NCBI GenBank assembly: GCA_038223055.1 | Contig: JBBRHF010000161.1 | Span: forward strand, 1 to 10,048 | Reading direction: 5' to 3' | Source of the DNA: JBBRHF01 sp038223055 | GTDB taxonomy: Bacteria > Actinomycetota > Actinomycetes > JACCUZ01 | DNA length: 10,048 nt | Part shown: positions 6,319 through 10,048 of the stretch, piece by piece | Position numbering within the stretch: position 1 is the first letter of the stretch | Layout of the letters: each line of letters starts with the position of its first letter | Program-made: the position numbers and the translations under genes | Notes under the pieces: model-generated | What the model was told of the DNA's origin: nothing | Seen by the model: only the letters and a program-made list of their open reading frames with translations | The model's database searches: none

Positions 6319-6836
6319 TCGCTGCGCGCCTTGAGCGCCCCGAGCGCCCCGACCACCGCGTCGGCCACCTCATCGGGGGTCTTGGCGTCGGTGTCGACGC
6401 TGACCGTGGCCACCTCGACGTAGAACGCGCGCCGGGCCTCCATCAGCCGGACCCACTGCGCCCGCGGATTTCCCAGCAGCAGCGGGCGGTCGCGGTTGAA
6501 GCCGATCCGGGGCGCGGCCGAGCCGATGCCCACGTCCAGGAAGACGACGACCTGGGCCGTCAACAACGCCCGAACGTCCGCGTCGAGGACCGCGCCACCT
6601 CCGACGGCGAGCACGCCGTCGTGCTCGGCCAGGGCGGCCCGCACGGCGGCGGCCTCGAGCCGGCGGAACGCGTCCTCGCCGTCCTCGACGAACAGGTCGC
6701 TGATGGTGCGCCCGGTGGTGAGCTCCACATCGGCGTCGGTGTCGCGCGCCTGGACCGACCACCGCTGCGCGAGGAGACCGGCGACCGTGGTCTTCCCCGC
6801 CCCCGGCGGCCCCACGAGAACGACGCGCGGCGCCAT
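6315..6836 (-). CDS. aroK: Shikimate kinase
   Basis: This 173-aa P-loop enzyme phosphorylates shikimate with ATP to shikimate 3-phosphate. The Walker A loop is GPPGAGKTT (9-17). The DTD motif (32-34) binds Mg2+ and shikimate. DGEDAFRRLE contains Arg58 and AVGGGAVL contains the Gly79-81 turn, both shikimate contacts. Arg117 in RDRPLLLG lies in the lid, and Arg135/136 in MEARRAFY also face the active site. The whole sequence lines up well with the mycobacterial enzyme from memory. The ATG at 6836 shares one base with the aroC stop (TGATG). Only one shikimate kinase gene is in the window. Confidence 0.97.
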   Translation of the reverse strand: MAPRVVLVGPPGAGKTTVAGLLAQRWSVQARDTDADVELTTGRTISDLFVEDGEDAFRRLEAAAVRAALAEHDGVLAVGGGAVLDADVRALLTAQVVVFLDVGIGSAAPRIGFNRDRPLLLGNPRAQWVRLMEARRAFYVEVATVSVDTDAKTPDEVADAVVGALGALKARSE

Positions 6837-8014
6837 CAGCGAACAGCGAGATTCTCGAGGTAGGCCTTGGCGTTTCGTGCCGTCTCGATCACCGAGTCAC
6901 CGCCGAACTTCTCCATCACGGCGTCGGCCAGGACCAGCGCGACCATCGCCTCGGCGACGACCCCGGCGGCGGGCACCGCGCACACGTCGCTGCGCTGGGC
7001 GATGGCGCGGGCCGGCTCCCCGGTCGCCACATCCACGGTCGCGAGTGCCCTGGGCACGGTCGAGATCGGCTTCATCGCGGCGCGCACCCGCAACGGCTCC
7101 CCCGTCGACATGCCGCCTTCGATGCCGCCCGCCCGCGCCGTACGTCGTCGCAGCCCGCCGTCGGCAGTCTCGATCTCGTCGTGGGCCAGCGACCCGCGCC
7201 GGCGCGCGGTTTCCAGCCCGTCGCCGACCTCGACGGCCTTGATCGCCTGGATGCCCATCAGGGCGCCGGCGAGGCGCGAGTCGAGGCGGCGATCCCAGTG
7301 CACGTGGCTGCCCAGGCCAGGGGGAAGGCCGTAGGCGAGGACCTCCACGACCCCGCCGAGGGTGTCGCCCTCGCGCTGGGCGGCGTCGATCTCGGCGACC
7401 ATCGCGGCACTGGCCGCGGGGTCGAGGCAACGCACCGGGTCGGCGTCGAGGGCCGCGACGTCGTCGGGCTCGGGCCAGCTTCCCGCGGGCGCCTGGGCGC
7501 GGCCGATGGCCACCACGTGGCTGACCAGGCGGGCGCCCAGGACCTGGGCCAGCAGCGCCATGGCGACCGAGCCGAGGGCGACGCGGGCCGCGGTCTCGCG
7601 GGCGCTGGCCCGCTCGAGGACGGGACGGGCGTCGTCGAAGCCGTACTTCTGCATGCCGGCCAGGTCGGCGTGCCCCGGCCGCGGCCGGGTGAGCGGTGCG
7701 TTGCGGGCGAGGTCGGCCAGAACGTCTGGGTGCACCGGGTCGGGCGACATCACCTGGTGCCACTTGGGCCACTCGGTGTTGCCGATCCGGATGGCGACCG
7801 GGCCGCCCTGGGTGACGCCGTGGCGGACACCGCCGAGCAGCTCGACCTCGTCGGCCTCGAAGCTCATGCGGGCACCGCGGCCGTACCCGAGGCGCCGGCG
7901 GGCCAGGGCCGCCGAGATCGCGACGTGGGTGACCTCGACGCCGGCGGGGACGCCTTCGATGGTGGCGAGAAGGGCGGGGCCGTGGGACTCCCCGGCGGTG
8001 AGCCAGCGCAGCAT
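6836..8014 (-). CDS. aroC: Chorismate synthase
   Basis: This 392-aa enzyme makes chorismate from EPSP using reduced FMN, the last step of the shared aromatic pathway. Signature motifs are present in order: AGESHG with catalytic His11, RRRLGYGRGARM (40-50), NTEWPKW (79-85), LTRPRPGHADLAGMQKYGFD with His115, and RASARETAARVA (135-146). These are followed by GDTLGGVVE, GIEGGMSTG, MKPISTVPRAL, QRSDVCAVPAAGVV and EKFGGDS. The ATG at 8014 is chosen because the conserved N-terminus LRWLTAGESHG starts there, and GGGAAGA lies about 7 bases upstream. The frame extends further upstream without conservation. It starts 34 bases after a small ORF, and the acetyltransferase precedes that on the same strand, so it may be transcribed from the acetyltransferase promoter. 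No aroE lies upstream, unlike many actinobacterial clusters. Confidence 0.98.
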   Translation of the reverse strand: MLRWLTAGESHGPALLATIEGVPAGVEVTHVAISAALARRRLGYGRGARMSFEADEVELLGGVRHGVTQGGPVAIRIGNTEWPKWHQVMSPDPVHPDVLADLARNAPLTRPRPGHADLAGMQKYGFDDARPVLERASARETAARVALGSVAMALLAQVLGARLVSHVVAIGRAQAPAGSWPEPDDVAALDADPVRCLDPAASAAMVAEIDAAQREGDTLGGVVEVLAYGLPPGLGSHVHWDRRLDSRLAGALMGIQAIKAVEVGDGLETARRRGSLAHDEIETADGGLRRRTARAGGIEGGMSTGEPLRVRAAMKPISTVPRALATVDVATGEPARAIAQRSDVCAVPAAGVVAEAMVALVLADAVMEKFGGDSVIETARNAKAYLENLAVR

Positions 8015-8048
8015 GCCGCGATCTTCCCACGGCGTTGGCGCCGTCCAG

Positions 8049-8177
8049 TCAGTGCTTCTCCAGACGCGACCCGGAGCGCAGGTGGTCGACCGAGGCGGCC
8101 CCGTCCAGGTCGTGCTCCGTCCAGGAGCCGAAGGGTGCTCGCATGGCTTCGAGGTCGTCAGCACAGGGGCTGGTCAC
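8049..8177 (-). CDS. Small ORF (42 aa) between the acetyltransferase and aroC genes
   Basis: A GTG overlaps the acetyltransferase stop as GTGA, the same coupling seen between aroK, aroB and aroQ. The frame runs 42 codons to a TGA 34 bases before aroC. About 85% of its codons end in G or C, as expected for a real gene in this genome. The peptide begins MTSPCADDLEAMRAPFGSWT, is acidic in its first half and ends basic (RSGSRLEKH). It has no membrane segment or signal peptide, and I recognise no family. The single Cys and the FGSW motif are the only striking residues. An ATG 33 bases further in is an alternative start. It could be a small partner of the acetyltransferase, a leader-like gene for aroC, or the end of a lost longer gene; nothing decides between these. 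Confidence 0.55.
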   Translation of the reverse strand: MTSPCADDLEAMRAPFGSWTEHDLDGAASVDHLRSGSRLEKH

Positions 8178-8740
8178 GGTGACGGCGCTTCGTGGGCCGG
8201 ACGGTCGATGCGGTAGATGACGTGGTCGCGAGGGTCACGCGGGTTGTCCGGCTCCAGCAGGCCCTCGGCGATCCGCCGGAAGCCCGCCCGCTCCAGGGAC
8301 CGCCAGGAGGCGCGATTCCCCGTCGACACCGGCACGATGACGCAGCCGGCGCCCGGGAAGGACGCCCAGCTCTGGGCGACAAGCGTGGCGATCATGGCGG
8401 CTCCCAGGCCCCGGCCGCGAGCGTCCGGCTCCCCGATGAGGTAGTCCACGCTGCACGCGCCGGCTGGCACCGGACACACCGGCGCGAGCTCCTCGGCGTA
8501 CTCGGGGTAGGCCGCGATGGGGTAGCGCTGGATCAACCCGATGGGCCGGTCCTCGACGCAGGCGAGGAACATGTCGGTGGCGTCCAGGCCGTCGACGCTG
8601 GGGCCGAAGTCCCGCTCAACGGCTTCCGGGGACGTGTCGTGGTTCCACCACCGGGCGACCAGCGGCTCGGCGAGCCAGCCCGCGAGCAGGGCGAAGTGGC
8701 GCCGACGGAGGGGCTGGAACCCGACTGTCACGACCGACAT
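8174..8740 (-). CDS. GNAT acetyltransferase, AAC(6')/Acetyltransf_8-like
   Basis: This 188-aa protein is a single GNAT domain of the type found in aminoglycoside 6'-N-acetyltransferases and siderophore-type lysine acetyltransferases. The front part reads GWLAEPLVARWWNHD, then DMFLACVEDRPIGLIQRYPI. The acetyl-CoA loop is PDARGRGLGAAMI, with Arg108, Gly111 and Gly113 (R-x-x-G-x-G). GNRASWRSLERAGFRR (141-156) is the usual late motif. SVDYLIGEPD before the loop is the strand that binds the substrate side. Similarity to AAC(6') enzymes suggests a small amine substrate, but many such chromosomal proteins do not confer resistance. The ATG at 8740 has a good promoter placed for leaderless transcription. 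It is followed by the coupled small ORF and then the aro genes, an unusual partner for chorismate synthesis. Confidence 0.85.
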   Translation of the reverse strand: MSVVTVGFQPLRRRHFALLAGWLAEPLVARWWNHDTSPEAVERDFGPSVDGLDATDMFLACVEDRPIGLIQRYPIAAYPEYAEELAPVCPVPAGACSVDYLIGEPDARGRGLGAAMIATLVAQSWASFPGAGCVIVPVSTGNRASWRSLERAGFRRIAEGLLEPDNPRDPRDHVIYRIDRPAHEAPSP

Positions 8741-8746
8741 GCCGGC

Positions 8747-8775
8747 ACAGTAGGCCGGCGCCGTCGTCCTGTCGA
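8747..8775 (-). promoter_or_regulatory. Promoter of the acetyltransferase-aro operon
   Basis: On the minus strand TCGACA (8775-8770) is separated by 17 bases from TACTGT (8752-8747), which lies 6 bases before the ATG at 8740. This is a near-consensus vegetative-type promoter with a start site at or beside the start codon, giving a leaderless message. It probably serves the small ORF and the aro genes as well. Confidence 0.6.
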
Positions 8776-8813
8776 CGGAGTTTCGACCCAAGCCTTCGGC
8801 GTACGTCGGGGAG

Positions 8814-8842
8814 GTGCAGCACCCGCCCGCGGCGGGATGCAC
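8814..8842. promoter_or_regulatory. Bulged inverted repeat between divergent genes, possible operator
   Basis: GTGCA (8814-8818) pairs with TGCAC (8838-8842), and CCCGCC (8822-8827) with GGCGGG (8831-8836), giving 11 paired positions with a small asymmetric bulge and a 3-base loop. It lies 35 bases before the antitoxin-like gene and about 40 bases upstream of the acetyltransferase -35 box. Antitoxins usually bind such repeats before their own gene, so autoregulation is plausible but unproven. Confidence 0.4.
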
Positions 8843-8876
8843 TTTGGGTGCGCCGACGACTCGTCCACGTTATCTC

Positions 8877-9113
8877 GTGACCGAGACCGATGCGCTCGCG
8901 GTTGCCCTGGACGCGGCAGCCAAGCGCTGGCCGGATCTGAGTCGTCCGCAGCTCTTGGTGAGGCTCGCCCTGGAGGGTCACGAGGCAGCCCAGAATGCTC
9001 AGGACGAACGCCGCCTCCGACGGCTGGCCGTCCTCAACCAGCACAGCGGAGTCCTCACCGGCGTCTACGGTCCCCACTACCTGGCGCGGCTGCGCGAGGA
9101 CTGGCCCGCGTGA
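8877..9113 (+). CDS. Antitoxin-like small protein (VapB-type context)
   Basis: This 78-aa protein begins VTETDALAVALDAAAKRWPD, continues LSRPQLLVRLALEGHEAA and ends YLARLREDWPA. It is helical, Arg- and Leu-rich and has no membrane segment. Its size, composition and position directly before a GTGA-overlapped start beginning VIVLD fit a type II antitoxin of a VapBC-like pair, in which the antitoxin masks a PIN ribonuclease and represses the operon. I infer the role mainly from context; the DNA-binding fold is not certain from sequence. The GTG at 8877 is chosen because natural-looking sequence starts there. A GTG at 8814, with TACGTC and GGGGAG before it, is the alternative and would add 21 low-quality residues. 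The toxin appears lost, so this would be an orphan antitoxin. Confidence 0.5.
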   Translation: MTETDALAVALDAAAKRWPDLSRPQLLVRLALEGHEAAQNAQDERRLRRLAVLNQHSGVLTGVYGPHYLARLREDWPA

Positions 9114-9193
9114 TCGTGCTCGACCTACCGAGGCCAAAACCACCCGACGTAGGCGTCGACGCCTCGCAATCGCACTTTCGCCTTGTAGGGTAG
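9110..9193 (+). pseudogene. Truncated PIN/VapC-like toxin start
   Basis: The GTG overlaps the antitoxin stop as GTGA. The first residues, VIVLD, match the usual start of VapC toxins, in which the Asp is the first catalytic residue. Directly after it the sequence becomes LPRPKPPDVGVDASQSHFRL and stops at 9191-9193 after 27 codons. The remaining acidic residues of a PIN domain are absent, and I find no continuation in any frame to 9300. A deletion or insertion junction near 9125 would explain this. With only five matching residues the identification is tentative. Confidence 0.4.
9151..9164. repeat. Perfect 14-bp palindrome
   Basis: AGGCGTCGACGCCT reads identically on both strands. It lies just past the point where the toxin-like frame loses its family resemblance. 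It may be a protein-binding site or a mark of the rearrangement; no U-tract follows. Confidence 0.6.
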
Positions 9194-9551
9194 GAAAATC
9201 TCACCTGTCGGACGCCCCGCCGGTCACCATATGGGCGGCGTCGGTGCGCCAGCCAACAACTCTGCGCGCCCGGATGGGCATCATGGAGCCGCAATAGGGG
9301 ATCGTTCCGGATGTCGAGGCTGACCGCTCGGGTGGCTGTCAGTCCGGGCTGACGGTGGCGGGTTTTGCTGAGAACGTCCCCGCCAGCAGAGCCGCACCCG
9401 AGTCAGATGTAAGCGGTCCATTGAATCAGGGCGGCGGCCGGCGGGCGGCGCAGTGCAGCGGGACATGACCCGCGCTCGCCCGTTCGAAGAATAGTTCAAG
9501 ATTCTTTTGGGGTGGGCCGGTTTCGGGCCGGGTCCTGTCGGACCCCCCGGC
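9194..9551. other. Non-coding stretch before the DUF222 gene, with hairpins
   Basis: I see no gene here on either strand. At 9487-9506 AAGAAT and ATTCTT are separated by 8 bases and followed by TT, a weak AT stem that could end transcription from the left. At 9530-9545 GGGTCC-TGTC-GGACCC forms a perfect 6-bp stem with a 4-base loop just upstream of the DUF222 -10 box. As I recall, short GTCGGACCCC-like motifs often precede 13E12-family genes in actinobacteria. The CGTTCGAA at 9481 resembles a T-loop but has no tRNA around it. Confidence 0.45.
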
Positions 9552-9557
9552 TACGTT
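9552..9557 (+). promoter_or_regulatory. -10 box of a leaderless promoter for the DUF222 gene
   Basis: TACGTT fits TANNNT and ends 6 bases before the ATG at 9564, the same spacing as at the BLUF and acetyltransferase genes. The GGGTCC/GGACCC stem sits just upstream, in the -35 region, where no normal hexamer is visible. Confidence 0.5.
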
Positions 9558-9563
9558 GTCTTC

Positions 9564-10048
9564 ATGGCCGAAGATGTGTTCGACTCCCGGGTGGACCCGT
9601 GTCCGCCCGGACAGTGGTTGGACTGGTTCGACCTGCGCACCGACGAGGACCTCGAGGACCCGTTCGACCCGGCCATCCCGCCGGACCCGCAGGACCCGTT
9701 GAGCTGGTCCGACGAGGTCGACGGCATGGGGGACGACGGCGGGGGGGACGACGGCGGGGTCGACGGCGGGGGGGCCGGGTGCAGGCGCGGGTGCTGTCGA
9801 GCGCGGAGACCGGGCGGTTGGTGGTGGAGCGCGTGTTGGGGTGCCCGCCGGACGCGGACTCGGCGGTCCTTCTCGCCCGGTTGCACCCCAACGAACTGGA
9901 CCCCGACACCCGGGTGGATCTGATCGTGGCGTGGGCCCGGATCCAGTCCTGGGTCGCTTCCCGCCAGGAGGTCGCGGTGGCGGCGGTGGTCGACGCGACC
10001 CGCGACCTCGGGTTGGAAGGCAGCCAGGCCCGCCACGAGGTGGGGATG
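9564..10048 (+). CDS. DUF222/13E12-repeat family protein, N-terminal part, apparent frameshift
   Basis: The protein starts MAEDVFDSRVDPCPPGQWLD and runs through an acidic Asp/Gly-rich linker. After about residue 70 the reading frame fails and would stop near 9923. One frame back, from 9779, the typical DUF222 sequence continues to the window edge: QARVLSSAETGRLVVERVLG, then DPDTRVDLIVAWARIQSWVA and RQEVAVAAVVDATRDLGLEG. Family members normally end in an HNH nuclease domain, which would lie outside the window. Two runs of seven G (9741-9747 and 9768-9774) lie between the frames; one more G in either tract, or a -1 slip there, restores a single protein. It may be a real inactivating change, slippage or a sequencing error. 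The start is supported by the leaderless promoter just upstream. DUF222 proteins are often multicopy; their role is unproven. Confidence 0.7.

Noticed and set aside
4814..6373. Long open frame across aroQ extending through aroB and into aroK
   Set aside because: Only its last 142 codons are aroQ; the remainder is Arg/Gly-rich shadow of aroB in another frame, typical of GC-rich DNA.
6897..8030. Long Arg/Pro-rich frame on the same strand as aroC, in another frame
   Set aside because: Shadow of aroC; composition is unlike a real protein and aroC is unambiguous.
7181..8182. Long plus-strand frame opposite aroC
   Set aside because: Antisense shadow; no motif, no ribosome binding site and codon bias explained by aroC.
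9476..9506. CGTTCGAA resembling a tRNA T-loop
   Set aside because: No acceptor stem, D-arm or anticodon arm can be drawn around it.
1..10048. Novel defence system or biosynthetic cluster
   Set aside because: Apart from the antitoxin-like remnant, no nuclease, reverse transcriptase, STAND ATPase, restriction or biosynthetic core gene is visible; I do not see a complete new system here.

Overview
The window is GC-rich, dense with G/C-ending codons and GTG starts. It carries a gene set (type II dehydroquinase, a 13E12/DUF222 protein, RsbW- and STAS-type sigma regulators, an IS30 relic) that points to a high-GC actinobacterium. The predicted AroC, AroK and AroQ closely resemble mycobacterial-type homologues as I recall them. 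Genus cannot be fixed from this sequence; a soil-type member of the Mycobacteriales, Pseudonocardiales or a relative is a reasonable guess.

Left third (1-4050): a signalling patch on the minus strand. A STAS anti-sigma-factor antagonist (2832-3239) and an RsbW-like HATPase (2280-2696) form a pair that may be linked by a 48-codon reading frame overlapping both. Next comes a broken IS30-family transposase N-terminus (about 1700-2225), then a GAF-GGDEF diguanylate cyclase (408-1487). An 800-base stretch without a convincing gene follows upstream of the STAS gene. It holds a 12-bp perfect hairpin and a 15-bp tandem repeat. It ends at a plus-strand short BLUF blue-light receptor (4048-4467). Light sensing, partner-switch sigma control and c-di-GMP synthesis therefore sit within 4 kb.

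Middle (4475-8740): the shikimate block, all on the minus strand, reading GNAT acetyltransferase > unannotated 42-aa small ORF > aroC > aroK > aroB > aroQ. Stop and start codons overlap at four of the five junctions, so this looks like one translationally coupled operon. AroB makes 3-dehydroquinate, AroQ dehydrates it, AroK phosphorylates shikimate and AroC makes chorismate; aroE is not in the window. Downstream of aroQ lies a frameshifted, unrecognised coding remnant.

Right end (8740-10048): a good promoter drives the acetyltransferase leftwards. Divergent from it is a small antitoxin-like gene whose coupled toxin appears cut off a few codons into a PIN-type start. The window ends inside a DUF222/13E12-family gene whose start and domain are in different frames, with two G7 tracts lying between them.

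Three genes (BLUF, acetyltransferase, DUF222) share a TANNNT box exactly 6 nt before the ATG, the signature of leaderless transcription. I see no CRISPR array, tRNA, rRNA or origin.
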